Of a stretch of 64,000 nt of DNA, positions 29,851 through 41,060 are shown piece after piece. This stretch comes from Monoplex corrugatus. Its lineage: Eukaryota > Mollusca > Gastropoda > Littorinimorpha > Ranellidae. The notes under the pieces are model-generated. The model made no database searches. It saw nothing but the letters and a program-made list of their open reading frames with translations, and was not told the origin of the DNA. The first letter of the stretch is position 1. Every line of letters starts with the position of its first letter. Position numbers and translations under genes: made by a program. The stretch is taken from assembly GCA_030674185.1 (NCBI GenBank), contig CM060312.1:35629862-35693861 (forward strand), given 5' to 3'.

Positions 29851-31430
29851 AGATAACCTTATGGTGTTTTTTAAATTTTTTTTAAAAGTGTTTTTGATAC
29901 TATTCAACCTGACCTTTTAGCAAAGAAACTCAAGCATATAGGATTGGTTTTTCTTTCCATTTTATGGGTTTTGGACCATCTTTCTAAAAGACCTATGCAT
30001 GCAAAATTAAATGATTGTCCGCTTTCATCTTTCCAAACATGGGTGCACTACAAGGTACAGTGTTCTCACTGTTCCTGTTGACACTGTACACAACTGAACG
30101 CAGAAGCTGGACAGAACTGTGTCCACAGATTATACAGCTGATTCCCAAATATTAGGACTATTTACTGATGACCATGAACTTGATTAAAAAAGAGAAAATG
30201 ACAAGTTTGTGAACTGGTGTGAGAAAACCTACCCAAATGTTGGAAAAACAAAGGAACTTGTAATTAACTTCAGAAAAAAAGAGATCATGTTCAGGTAAAA
30301 GGGTTATAAAAGACAAAGTGGTTCACAGGTGGATACAAATATCTCAGCATAATAACTGACAATAAACTGTCATGGAATGATAATTCTACTGCAGTCTCCA
30401 GGAAGACTTAAAGTCAAATGTACTGTTTAACTCAATGATGCCGTGCCACTTCCGAGGAAGCGGCCGTCTGTGATGTCATGAACGACGTGCCGCTTCCAGG
30501 GAAGCAGTGGACGTTATTAATTTTTCACTGTGAAAAGGGGCCCTCCCTGTTCATGGGAATTCAACCGGTCATCAAGTTGAAACCTTCCACTACACAGTTC
30601 TTTCCCTTAGACTATCTGCCAACACTTTTCTTTGTCTGAATCTGGCTTGTTTTCGCCATACTGTAAGCGACTGACTGATTATCTTTTTTACTTTGTGGCA
30701 TAAGTGACTGTGAAAAGTATCAAACTGACTGAAATTTTGCTGTTCAAAGCTTCTACTGCCATCATTTGACCCAAAAAGACACTAAACATAGGAAATTATT
30801 TGACAATGAAATGATTTGTTGCATGTGTGTAAATATGACTTCAGAACTTTTTTATTTTTTGCATTTACATGGCATTTTGACCTGACATTTTGGAAATTTT
30901 ATCTGCATTACTCATACAAGTTGGTTTCATTTTTAAAAAGTACACATAATGAGCTTTCTAAAAATGTATAATTTTATGTCTTTATTGCAAATAGAAGGGG
31001 CTCAGAATTATTGTAAAACTGCTAAAAATAGTGCATCACAGGAAATTTCCAGGGTCCATTTAGCCACGCCTTCACTGAGTTAAGAAAACTAAAGTGTTTT
31101 AATGTTGGCTAACCGATGTTCCAAATGTTTAACACATCTTTTGTCTGCAGTATTTCAATCTATGATGCTGTGTGTTGGGTGGAAACTTGACCAAACATGA
31201 CAAAAACACGTTTGGAAATGTCATTAAGAAAGCAGAAGGGGTGATGGGTAAATGACAAGACACTTTCAGTGACATGGACATGAGAAAAATTACTAAGAGA
31301 CTCATGAGAATTTTGACAAATGAAACACTTCAATTACAGGAAAACTTTAGTATATAGTCGGACAGAAATCTTAAGCTCAAAACTCCACCCAAAAGAACAA
31401 CTCGTTATATGAAGTCATCCAATCCCATTG
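29851..31430 (+). mobile_element. L2/CR1-like LINE reverse-transcriptase fragment (split)
   Basis: The plus strand reads, with frameshifts, FDTIQPDLLAKKLKHIGL, later LFTDDHELD (in place of the catalytic Y-x-DD segment), KTKELVINF, YKYLSIITDNKLSW, and near the end an RTTRYMKSS segment like the C-terminus of L2-type proteins (R-Y-x-x-SF-x-P). The reading is interrupted at 30427-31083 by a TTAA-bounded MITE and resumes beyond it. Multiple stops are present, so it is not functional. Confidence 0.7.
30427..31083. mobile_element. 649-bp TTAA-flanked MITE inserted in the L2-like LINE
   Basis: TTAA at 30427-30430 and 31080-31083. The ends read CTCAATGATGCCGTGCC at the left and CTCAGTGAAGGCGTGGC inward from the right, 13 of 17 positions matching. 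The left part holds a short GC-rich inverted/direct pattern (cttccgaggaagcgg, cttccagggaagcag). There is no coding content. LINE homology continues on both flanks, giving the insertion a clear target. Confidence 0.7.
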
Positions 31431-31579
31431 CATGATCAACCAACACATGCAACATTCTCACCAACACGACTATGATACTGCACTTCACCTGCAGATGTGT
31501 GCATACATGCAAGACCTGCTATGAATGCATACAGAGACAAGTAAGTGTGAGCGAGTGTTCGTGTCATTAAAGTCGTCAG

Positions 31580-32210
31580 TAAATTTTCACATTTTTAATG
31601 CGGGGAGGAAGGTCTTTCAGAGACTTGGTCTTATTCTTGAACTCTGGTGAGAATATGGACAGAGAAACGTCTGGATGAAAGGCGATGCTGTCCCTTACGC
31701 AGCTGTGCTTGTGCAGTTCACTCACGTGCCATCTTGTGGCTAAAGCCAGCTAGAAAACCATCTGAGAGCAAGGAGAGGGAAGCCTTGTATAGGGGCTCAT
31801 AAGGAAGCACCATCAAAGAGTCTATGACAAGAAAGCAGTCCAGATGGGGATCTGATTTGATTGGTAGGACTGCACGGAGGCTAGACCTTGTGAGAAATCC
31901 CTATCATGAGCTATCAGACAACCCCTGGAAGCCTACCTGCCAGACAGGGATACATATGGCTATACAGTCACCATGGATCATAGTGGCAGCTAAGATCTGA
32001 TCAGAGAGAAGCTGAGTGAGGAAACAAGCAATCTGGATGTCGGTGGGTTAAGTGGGACCACTGAGCTGTTTGTGCACCACAAAATCCAGTTTTCACCATT
32101 TGTAGCCATATACTGTGACTTTGCGCCTAGAGACAAATGTGACAATCATCTGGACATGCACACGCAATCGTCACCTATGACAAACAGGAGAAACCCAGTC
32201 AGTTAATGTT
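31580..32210 (-). mobile_element. DIRS-like tyrosine-recombinase fragment C
   Basis: On the minus strand (about 31820-31590) a broken frame reads PLYKASLSLLSDGFLAGFS, then a degenerate RRWHVSELHKHSC and FHPDVSLSI..PEFKNK. Tyrosine recombinases of DIRS elements have a leucine/alanine-rich helix leading into an R-R-x-SEL-x-AL box with the first catalytic Arg, then an acidic turn before a K. The order matches. The first Arg of the box is still visible. The fragment corresponds to the same region of copy B (7600-7840). Confidence 0.45.
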
Positions 32211-32366
32211 TTCATAATGTTGACAGTACAGCTGTTATCTTTATCAAATGGCAGGAATAGATAATAGTCAGAGTTTTAGTACTATTACAAATTACTCCAG
32301 TATGTATCAATACAATAACTATTTTTTCAAGACAGTTGAACATGCAGCACAAGACAGCGGTCCTAC

Positions 32367-32510
32367 CTGTGCCATGTCTCTCTTGCGGGCAATCAATTCT
32401 TCATTGGGTCCTGTCGATGCAGATTCTTTCAGTTTCTCCCAGCAGCCTTTGTCCACATTGATGGCAAATATACACAGGTCCAGGTAAAACTGCAGGTATG
32501 TGTCTCCACA
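32367..32510 (-). CDS. Zinc-finger gene, coding exon (sixth of seven seen)
   Basis: 48 codons, phase 0 to phase 0, starting CGDTYLQFYL and ending RKRDMAQ. The acceptor is a tttttccccag-type site and the donor reads CAG|GTAGGA. It joins in frame to VCDKLAH of the giant exon. The content is amphipathic helical sequence with Cys, Trp and Leu spacing like the flanking exons, consistent with a TPR-like repeat of the Rlf/ZNF292 N-terminal domain. Confidence 0.85.
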
Positions 32511-32759
32511 CTGGGGAAAAAAGATAAAGAGAAAGCATTTTGAAGATGTTTACCTATGTCACATGTGTAGCATCTACCAAAGTAAACAATCCTATGACAA
32601 TGCCAGCTGTCCCTGGCAAAACTGCTTACAGAAATGCACTCCCACAGGTAAACAAAAATACATACAAGGAAAATGGGTGAGGGTAGGCAAGACGTGTGCC
32701 ACCATACTATTTTAGGACATGCCTTCCCATACATGAACAACCCACATTTCACACAGGAC

Positions 32760-32960
32760 AAAAAATACTGACAACAACAATAGACAGACAGACAGATCGA
32801 CAGAAAAAGAGACAGATAGATAGATAGACATACACCCAATTACAAATATTTTGAAGAACCAGCTTGCTGTGCGTTCGTGTATGCGTGCGTGTGTGTGTGT
32901 ACATGCGAGCGAGAGAGAGAGATGGGGAGAGGGAACGAGAGAGAGAGAAACAGAGACAGA
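32760..32960. repeat. Simple-repeat patch (GACA/GATA, GA and TG)
   Basis: Intron sequence with gacagacaga, gatagatag, a TG stretch and gagagaga runs. No gene; the long minus-strand frames here arise from the repeats. Confidence 0.8.
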
Positions 32961-33066
32961 GACACAGACAGACAGGGAGAGAAACTGAGAAAGAAAAGAT
33001 ATATCAGCAAAACTGAGCAAGTATGCAAAATGCACCCAGATAACTATCAGTGGAACAGTTACTAAC

Positions 33067-33207
33067 CTTTTCTCTCACAGCATCAATGATGAAGAGGAGC
33101 TGTTCTGTTGAGCGTGACACCTTGGCAACTGCCCAGAGACTGCTGATGAAATTATCCTGATCCTCATTTGCATGGTACTGAAGCCTAATCCACAATCGCA
33201 GTAATTC
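33067..33207 (-). CDS. Zinc-finger gene, coding exon (fifth of seven seen)
   Basis: 47 codons, phase 0 at both ends, starting ELLRLWIRLQY and ending LFIIDAVREK. The acceptor reads catgtgtgcag and the donor AAG|GTTAGT. The pattern W-I-x-L-Q...LLFIIDAV is helical and lines up with the segment of ZNF292 that reads roughly WSKLQQR...FFLIKV, which is the best single resemblance to that family. Seen directly: phases and splice sites. Inferred: family. Confidence 0.85.
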
Positions 33208-33454
33208 CTGCACACATGCAAAATTGCGATACAACACATTTTACAAACAATTTCTAGTTTGACAGGAATATTCTCTGTTAATTTCATCTCACAGGGAGGA
33301 CAACAGACATTACTACCAAACAGTAAGGACATAAGACATAACTGACAAACAGTAAATGCAATGGACTTTCAACTGAAAGATAATAACAGTTCAAACCTGT
33401 AGGGTACTGCCTCATGGATTGAGAGTGGTTTTCCCACACAAACATATCACAGGT

Positions 33455-33595
33455 CCAGACAGAGAGAGAGAGACAGACAGACAGAGAGGAGAGAGAGAGA
33501 GACAGAGGGAGACAGTGTGTTAATGAGTGAGTGTGAGTGTGAGTGTGAGTGTGAGTGTGAGTGTGTGAGTGTGAGTGTGTGTGTGTGTGTGTGTC
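33455..33595. repeat. GA and GAGTGT simple repeats
   Basis: A GA-rich tract (about 33459-33510) is followed by (gtgtga)n and (tg)n to about 33594. Intronic, non-coding. Confidence 0.9.
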
Positions 33596-33624
33596 CTCAA
33601 GAATGCTTACAAGCCTGACCTTTC

Positions 33625-34935
33625 CCACTTGTAGCCCTCAAGGATGGATTTTAGGGGTAGTTTCACCTTGTCTCGTGACAACAGAGTGCAACATCAGTGA
33701 CATCAGGAGGGACACTACATCATTTCCTTAAGTATCTCTTGATTCTGGCCTCCACTGATTCCACTATGATATCATGTACAAGCAGAGACCAGAGGGGCTT
33801 TGGAGGTCAGCATGAACTGCAACTACCAGATTTTGTATTTGCCAAGGAGGCCAAACTGGTCTATTACTTGCGCAAGCTTTTTTCTGCCATTTATTTATTT
33901 CAGTTATCATTTTTGATGTATCTTTAAGGGAATGATGATATCATCTTCCAAGTCTGTTGGTAGGTTTTTCTTTCACTGTTGGAACAGCCTGTTGGCGGCA
34001 CTAAACTTAACTGTTTTGGCTATTCTTCAATTCTGCAGTGAGAGGCTCCATGATTTCTTTGCTTTGAAAGTAGTCTTGGAAGAGGCAACTAACTCCTTAA
34101 CTGCTTCATTGTTTTGCACGTTTTTTCATCTTCTGTGTAAAGGACTTTGTCATCCATAAAGGCTTTCAAAAGGGACATCTAGTATCCATTTCTGAGGTCT
34201 GCTGCAACTGGACTGCTCGCTGCTGCTTCAAGATGACCTCCATTGCCAACACGAACAGTACTGGATAAACAGCACTATCCCATGCTATGCCAACTTCCAA
34301 ATTTCAGGTAGTGCCTAGCTCTGCAGATAGAAATTCATATATTTTCTTGAGATGGTGTTCCTGAACTTCTCTATCCACCAAGTGTCCTGGACCGTGGTTG
34401 CTCGAATAGTTTCCTGGCAAACTTAAAGGGTTTTCTGAATTCTGAAGAAGCAATCTTGGGTCTTCTTGCTACTGCTACTATACTAAGAGCACTGTGTTTC
34501 AGGTTTTTCTGTACTTTCTCTAACCCCCTTGCTTCTCAAGTTCTGAGGCATCTTCATTTATTTCTTCAAATTTATTTTTATCCTCTGCATGACCTCAGCC
34601 TCTGATTCACATCTAGATTTATGACGGGTGTTTCCACCCTTGGCCATTTTACTCCAGTCATACTAGATGTTGCATATACAATATTTTCAAAAGATGGCAA
34701 GTTCATGTTCCAGGGTGCTCTTTCCTGTCACCTATTTAGTTTGTGTACTAGTTCTTCATCTAGTCTCTTCCATTCCTCTTTTGCACATGTAGGTGGCAAC
34801 TTAAGTTCCTGAGTTGGGTGTTATGATGCTGTACAAAAACCTGTCTGAAATGTTCAGCATGGAGATCCTTGGCACTATGATTTGATTCCCGGCCTTGGTT
34901 TCTGTGATGTGCTACCTATTATTGCAGAGCATTAA
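33625..34935 (-). pseudogene. Second, decayed copy of the REL-type LINE
   Basis: Nucleotide alignment by eye follows the intact LINE at 42912-46110 in the same orientation: 33635-34300 matches about 44075-44770 (for example the gcaacatcagtga and cagcatgaactg blocks), and 34340-34930 matches about 45450-46070 (gttcctcatctaatttct-like, gtccttggcactatg). The sequence between (about 44770-45450, much of the reverse-transcriptase core) is missing. Stops and indels are frequent. It is therefore an internally deleted fossil of the same family. Confidence 0.8.
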
Positions 34936-35374
34936 TTCTCATTCATCATTTTTATACAGCCCTTTTTCATCCTGTGAATTTTCAAGCTATGCTTAGCACT
35001 TAGTAAAGAATTTCCTATCACAGACACGCAGGAATTCCATTGTTCTATGAACACATTCCGTTGTAAAATTCCAGTCATGATTGGGTTAGTACCAATGGAT
35101 TCATTACACTCTCTCTCCCTTTCCATGAATCCCAGAAGCATCTTTTGTTCATGGAGCTAGAGTCAAGTTGGATAAGGCAAGATGGGAAGCCAGCCCAAAT
35201 TCACATTCTATTATTATTCTAGTCTTTCCCAATGTCATTCCGTCTTTCCTGCACATCCTCCAGACTGTTCTTGGACACTAATGGTATAGCTATGTGTCAG
35301 AAGTAAGAAACACCTGATAGGGCTGGACAGCAGAAAGATTTCAATTTTTTTTCAATATTTAATGAAATCAAAAG

Positions 35375-35925
35375 GAATCAGTCCTGTTGGTGGGACCCTC
35401 AGTTTTGAGGAAGTTCTTTCCCACTGAATATTACGCTATCATTTAACAGCACTTTTATTTGAATTTGAATTGACCCACCATTAGAAAGTTCCCAATATCA
35501 TATGCATTTCAACAACTGACAGGAGTAAGTTTAACAATGCAGTGTGGATTTGTGGCGGTTTTTGTTTTTCCCGAGTATTAGTATTAGAGTGGAGCACAAC
35601 AACAAAAATTGTGGTAATGAACTTGTGAGGAAAGATGGAGTATATTATGGAAGTAAATTACAGTGTGCCAGGGAAGATTGTTTTTTGGCTTATGCATACT
35701 GTTTTCATTATTCATAACAAGAAAGCTGTCAAGAATATTCACTTCAAACAGTTTAAATAAAATCATTTTAAAAAGTCATTTCCTCTATTTTCCAGTGATG
35801 TTCCTTTCATCTCTGTGCTATTTGTGGTCGATCTTTGGCAACTCTTTAATCTAAACTTTGGTCAGTTTTTATGATTTAGGGAAAAAGTTGTACCCCTTCC
35901 ACTGCAACTGCGCTGACTTAAGACA
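35375..35925 (+). repeat. Dispersed repeat family R3, copy 2
   Basis: Aligns with 3415-3850 (gggaccctcag, ttgttttttggct, aaaatcattt, tctattttcc and ctttggtca blocks in order). It is longer by about 100 bp because of small insertions. Non-coding, family unknown. Confidence 0.5.
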
Positions 35926-36044
35926 GGCACCATGCAAGCCACTTTTTATGTTGTGGGTTGGGAGTGATCTCAAGACGAGATCTTGAGTCCCCAGCTCTAT
36001 CAAAAAAGCAAGCTAATCCCTGAAAAAAAAAATCAATGGCTCTA

Positions 36045-36744
36045 TTGGCTGAGGTGGTACTCTGTCAATCCACATGCTTAAGGCCCTCTTAGCTCAGTAG
36101 GTTACAACTCAATGGGCCACTTGATTTAGGCTCTGTTAATTCAGTTGGTTACGACTCAGCTGTCCACTTGACTAAGGTTCTGTATGCTCGGTTGAAGTCG
36201 AACAGGCCACTTGATTACTTGATTAAGGCTCTGTTAGCTAGATTGGTTAAAATTCAATGGGCCATTTGATTAAGGCCCTGTTAGTTCAGCTGGTTACAGC
36301 TCAGCAGTCCACTTGATTTAGCTTCTGTAAGCTCAGTTAAAGCTGAACAGGCCACTTGATTTAGGCCGTGTAAGCTCATTTTTCAATTGGTTAAAGCTCA
36401 ATGGGCCACTTGATTCAGGCCCTGTTAGCTCAGTTGTTAAAGCTCAACAGGCCACTTGAGTAAGACCCTGTCAGCTCAGTTGGTCAAAACTGAACAGATC
36501 CCTCGGTTTAGGCTCTGTTAGCTCAGCTGGTTACAGCTCAGCTGTCTACTTGATTTAGGTTCCGTAAGCTCAGTTGGTAAAAGCTCAAGGGCCACCCAAG
36601 TAAAGCCCTGTTAGTTCAGTTGGTTAAATCTCAAAAAGCAACTTGAGTAAGGCCCTGTTAGCTCAGTTGGTAAGGCTCAACGGCCCACTTGAGTAAGACC
36701 CTGTTCACTCAACTGGTCAAAACTCAAATGGGCCATTCAATTTT
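36045..36744 (+). repeat. Satellite of about 47-bp units resembling tRNA 5' halves (about 15 copies)
   Basis: Units of 43-54 bp follow a consensus beginning GCCCTGTTAGCTCAGTTGG, then ttaaagctcaacagg and ccacttgattaag. The first part matches the 5' acceptor strand, D-arm and pol III A box of a tRNA (TRGCNNAGYNGG). Units are diverged; some variants recur in order (a cagctgtccacttg variant followed by a ttctgtaagctcag variant, seen three times), which points to a higher-order repeat. The array runs directly into a full tRNA-like sequence at 36745. Confidence 0.85.
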
Positions 36745-36818
36745 GGCCCTGTTTGCTCAGTTGGTTAAAGCACACTGCTGGTATTGCAATGGTAGAAAGT
36801 TCAAACCTCTGACAGGCC
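36745..36818 (+). other. Degenerate tRNA-like sequence ending the satellite
   Basis: 74 bases start with the same 5' half as the satellite units and continue through an anticodon-arm-like hairpin to agttcaaacct, a good B box (GTTCRANNC), and a 3' end (caggcc) that pairs only partly with the 5' ggcc. Base 33 of the loop is G rather than U and the T-stem is poor, so this is probably a SINE head or tRNA pseudogene rather than a working tRNA gene. Confidence 0.5.
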
Positions 36819-36960
36819 ACAGCTAGTCTTTAACTGGGTGGCACTTACTACAGCAACACACTCTCCTCAATATGCAGGCTATATAAAGAGACAAAAATAG
36901 GTGATGACATACTACCACAACATGCCATCCGTGGGAGGGATCCCCATTTCTCTCTCCATA

Positions 36961-36999
36961 TCGCACGCACGCACGCACGCACGCACACACGCACGCACG

Positions 37000-37030
<31 letters not shown>
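36961..37030. repeat. (GCAC)n/(CA)n microsatellite
   Basis: gcacgcac-type repeat grading into pure CA, ending about 48 bases from the donor of the next exon. Confidence 0.9.
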
Positions 37031-37077
37031 TCTCCACTCTAGCAAAATATCAAACCAATATTCAAACAAAAACTCAC

Positions 37078-37221
37078 CATTTTTGAGTTGCTGTCTGATG
37101 GCTTGATCCAGTTCTGCACAAGAAAAGTCTGTGCCAACATGGTGCAGAGCTCTTTGTGTTCCCCCTTGCCATGAAGACTGTTGACCAATCTAATACTGTC
37201 CACTAGACCCATGTTCTGGCA
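37078..37221 (-). CDS. Zinc-finger gene, coding exon (fourth of seven seen)
   Basis: 48 codons, phase 0 to phase 0: starts CQNMGLVDSIRL and ends PSDSNSKM. The acceptor is cctatcattgcag; the donor reads ATG|GTGAGT. Helical, with LCTMLAQTFL resembling the A-L-x-LC-T-A-F-L stretch of the ZNF292 N-terminal repeats. Confidence 0.85.
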
Positions 37222-37294
37222 CTGCAATGATAGGCAAGAAAATGTAATAGTTGTCCCATGAGCCTGAGGTTGTTGAAAGTGAAGTGTCTCAAGA

Positions 37295-37840
37295 CTAACA
37301 TTCATCATCATCATCATTATCAGGTGCCTTGCTGCATGGCGTTGACGATTATGGACTTCCATTTGTCTCTATCTCTTGTTGCCTCAAGCATCTCTTTCAC
37401 CCTCCTTGTCTTCAGCCACTCTGCAAGTCCATCTAGTATCTTCTCCCTGGGTCTACCCGGTGCTCTCTTTCCCTCCAGCTTTCCCGTTGTGACCAGGTGT
37501 TCCAATTCCCCTTTCCTCATAAAATGGCCTTTGAATGTTGCCTGTCTTTTCCTAATCTTCCTTATGATCTGCTTGTGTCTCCCTCCATCAAGACTGTCTC
37601 GTTTGTTTTCTTTGCTGTCTATGGAACTCTCAACATCCTTCTAAGAAACCACATCTTGGCTGCCTCAATCTTGTTCTGGCTTTGCTTGTTGACAGTCCAT
37701 GCCTTGCAACCATACAACAGTATTGGTTCTATATAACATTCAAGAACTCTCTTTCTGATGCTAACTGATAGGCATTTGTTGGTATGAATGCTTTTCATCT
37801 TCTTGAATGTTGTTTTGGCTTGGCCGATTCGAGACTAACA
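37295..37840 (-). mobile_element. RTE-type LINE 3' fragment
   Basis: The minus strand reads, with one or two frameshifts, a post-RT segment ending in EHLVTTGKLEGKRAPGRPRE and KILDGLAEWL. The same segment is seen at 47650-47800. The 3' end is a short (ATC/GAT)n tail (tcatcatcatcattatc on the plus strand), usual for RTE-like elements. The catalytic domain is absent. Confidence 0.75.
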
Positions 37841-38439
37841 TTATAAGAACAATGCCCGCCCTCTCTCCCTTGCTGTGTTTACTTTTGGTACCCTTTCACA
37901 ACCTATTGGGCTGGTGGAAACATTAAGTTTTCCTTGGACCAGAATCAAGCCTGTGCAGTCAGATTTGAAGGCAGGAGCTCTACCTCTATGCCAACCAGGC
38001 CTCAATCATTGACAAACAAACAAATTTTTTTTTTAATTTAGAAAATCACAATGATTGCTCTTGCACAACTTCATCTATCTCAATTGTTTTCTGATTTCTG
38101 TGATCAATTTGTCTTTTTACTCCTCTGGCTTGTAATGAAAGAATGTAACGAGTGAATTTGTACAGTGTAGTCAACATCAAAAGGATGCTTATGCACTTTC
38201 TATAGAAATGGACATTACCGAATATGCATTTTCTATAGAAATGGGCATTGCTGAATTGCATATAATGACAGTGACAACAATTGGCCTATCTGTAGTCATC
38301 TAACAGTTTACAAGAATGTGGGGAAAAAAAAGTCTCCACGATATTTAGTTAATATTTTCTAACTGGATATATTTGTTTAATATTACATAATGTCAATTAA
38401 AGTGTAAGTGTGTGTGTGTGTGCGCGCGCATGTGTCTTA
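37841..38439. other. Intronic stretch
   Basis: No gene. A short tandem pattern (gaaatggacattaccgaatatgcattttctatagaaatgggcatt-type) at about 38195-38255 repeats a roughly 30-bp unit twice. Confidence 0.5.
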
Positions 38440-39075
38440 AGCAATCTGTCCCTTGATACAGGATTCTGTAAGCACTTACTGGGAATACTGCCACTGCCAT
38501 GGCCAAGCTGTCCAAGGGAGAGTAGAAAAATCACAAGCTCACCACGATCACCAAGACTACAGCACATACAGTCTGCATACTGAGTACCCTTCTCTACTGC
38601 AGTGAGAGCTGGACAACCTATATGTGCCAAGTGCATCATCTCAATCACATCCATCTGTGGTCTTTGCGCCCGATTCTGGGTATTTTCTGCAATTACCAGG
38701 CCATCATGCCATGCATGTATGCTCTTCACACAATACTAAGCTGGCTTGGCCACGTCATCCACATGCAGGATAGCTGCATCCAAAAAGCTGTCTGGTACAG
38801 AAAGCTCACCACAGGATCCCAGCTCACAGACACTCACTCGACCTGCAGTCTGCTGTTTTCAATGTGAAAACTTGTGAAGAGACAGATACAAATCACAGTG
38901 CCAGGCAACAGGCTGTACATGCAGGCATCACCACTGCTGAGAACAAACGAACCTGTGTTCACACAGAAAAGACAGAATGAAAGCTGTAGCAGTGACCACC
39001 TGGCCAGAGCCTTCTTGCACAGCGGCTGTGCAAAGGACTGCCACTCAAGAATCAGCTTGTTCAATCACAGCTGAT
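38440..39075 (+). mobile_element. LINE reverse-transcriptase C-terminal fragment
   Basis: The plus strand carries, with frame changes, a post-RT region like that of common invertebrate LINEs: LLYCSESWTTY, then LSWLGHVIHMQDS and LTTGSQ, and after 38880 a stretch ending HSGCAKDCHSRISLFNHS, a Cys/His motif of the type C-x3-DCHS-R-I-x-L-x-x-H. The first Cys pair and much of the sequence before it are missing. Not functional. Confidence 0.65.
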
Positions 39076-39588
39076 GCTATTCCACATTCAAATAAGTCAT
39101 TAACAGAGCACATCCATTGTCTTATCAGACACACAGCACCATCATCATTAGACTAGACAACTATAACTCATTTTTGGCTTTCTGATGACAAGCTATCCAA
39201 ATTCCTATGAATCCAAAATAGTGCAGTTCTTCCTATGGGAGTGCAAACAGAGCAGAACAAAAGCACTCATGTGATAAGTACATTAGCTTTCGATCAAAGC
39301 AAGTACTGAAAATAATATTGCCTCACTAACTTCAGAGTCTACATTTGAATACCATGCCAACATGATATCCGAATCCCTCTTGCCCTACAAACCTTCCAAA
39401 GCTCTCAGGTCTCAATGAACTGCTTTTCTCTTAACTATACTTTGTTCAAACTATTTGTGGAAAGAAATCCTTCACTGTTTTTGGCCTGGTAACATGGAAC
39501 TCCCTCATATACAAACAAAAACACCGACAGACAGAGATCATTATCATCCTCATTATCATTTATAGCCAAACCAACTGCATACAGCCGT
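39076..39588. other. Intronic stretch
   Basis: Nothing recognisable; AT-rich single-copy-looking sequence. Confidence 0.5.
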
Positions 39589-40075
39589 ATCAGGGCTATA
39601 ACCATCTCAACGCTTCTTTGAAAAGAAAATCTGGAAAAGAAAATTAGGTACACATATCAATGCATCTGTACACTTAATCTAAAGACACAACTCTGGCGCT
39701 GACCACTTTCTCCAATTTATCATCAAGGGGGTTTAAAAAGCAAACCTGAATGTAAATATATAAACATGACTAAATACATTAAAACATATATAAAAACTAG
39801 CCTAAGTTACTAAAAATTGCTCCTGCACATCACACTTCCTTACAGCAAATATGTGGTTAATACATGAGCCCAATTAGCAATCCTAAGAAACAGTATGGAA
39901 AGCTTTATGGAAAATATGCAGGTGAATGAACCATCAAGGCAGAAAGTGATTGGAAGAGACAACAGAAAGCAAAGAAGCACAGTAGAAACAAAGAGAATGA
40001 CAGAAAAGAGGAAATTTCTAGCACAGAATTTCCAGAAGGTGGGGATACTATTTATACCGAAAGATCTCCCAACAT
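39589..40075 (+). repeat. Dispersed repeat family R2, copy 2
   Basis: Aligns with 4462-4975 over its full length in the same orientation, from tatcagggctataa to the aatttccagaagg block. Small indels distinguish the two. Confidence 0.6.
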
Positions 40076-41060
40076 CCCCACAGGGTGAGGGGGATGGAAG
40101 ATGTTTGGTTGGGGGGGAGGGGGAGAAAGTGAGAGGGACAGAAGACGGAGAGAAATAGGGTCTTTCAAATTAACCAAACAATGCAAAGAAAAACAAGGAA
40201 AGAAGAAACAAAATACAAGCTCATGTTCACACATATCCCATATATGGACACCACCCATCTTATCACAAAAACTATGTACAGGATGACATACCAAATATGC
40301 GCTCAACACCCACTTATAAAACAAGTTGCTACAATGGGAGAGAGGGAATGGATGCAAGGTACTTTACAATATATGGAGAATAGTTCTGGATGTGTTTTAG
40401 AGTGCAGTTCAGCCTTTTTTTTAACCTATGCAACAAGTAAACTATCTCCCATGAACAAAGGATGGAAAAAAAAACAGACCGCACATTACAATTTCACTAA
40501 TTTCACATCTTCTTCAGTGATCTACAAAATGCACACTTCATGTTTACGTTCACATGACAGTTGCACCGAGACTCAAGCTGATTCTTCAGCATCAACAGAG
40601 CCTCCAGATTTCATCAGCAAGACTACTTTGTTGCTCTGTACTTGAAAAGATGCATTAAAGGAGAGCACTACTGGGGAACGGTGAGCACTGCAATGCTGTA
40701 AAAAGGTCCAAAGAGTCCGGCTGTTTCCTATGGCAGTCTAACATTCTCACTGTTCTTATGACAGATACAATGAAAATGGTGCACATCAAAATAATAAGTC
40801 TTGGGTATCATGTGCAGCTCATGTGCACTTATTAAAAGAGAAGAATTACCTCATACGACTATTTGATGCAAGCACATTTTTTCTTTTCCTATTTTTTTCA
40901 TATTCATCACAAGAAAGATTTTCACATTGTCAGTATTTCACAAAAACATGGGGAACAAAAATCACAGAGTAGGCAGGATTGCAGGACCATAAAAGAAAGC
41001 CATAGTAACTGTGCAACAACTTTCAACAATACTTTATCAAATCTCATCTTTTGTCTGTAC
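40076..41060. other. Intronic stretch
   Basis: No gene or repeat family recognised. A G-rich patch (ttggggggggaggggg) occurs near 40110-40126. Confidence 0.5.

Noticed and set aside
36045..36744. CRISPR-like array
   Set aside because: Units are adjacent, diverged and tRNA-like, without uniform repeats separated by unique spacers, and the DNA is animal nuclear.
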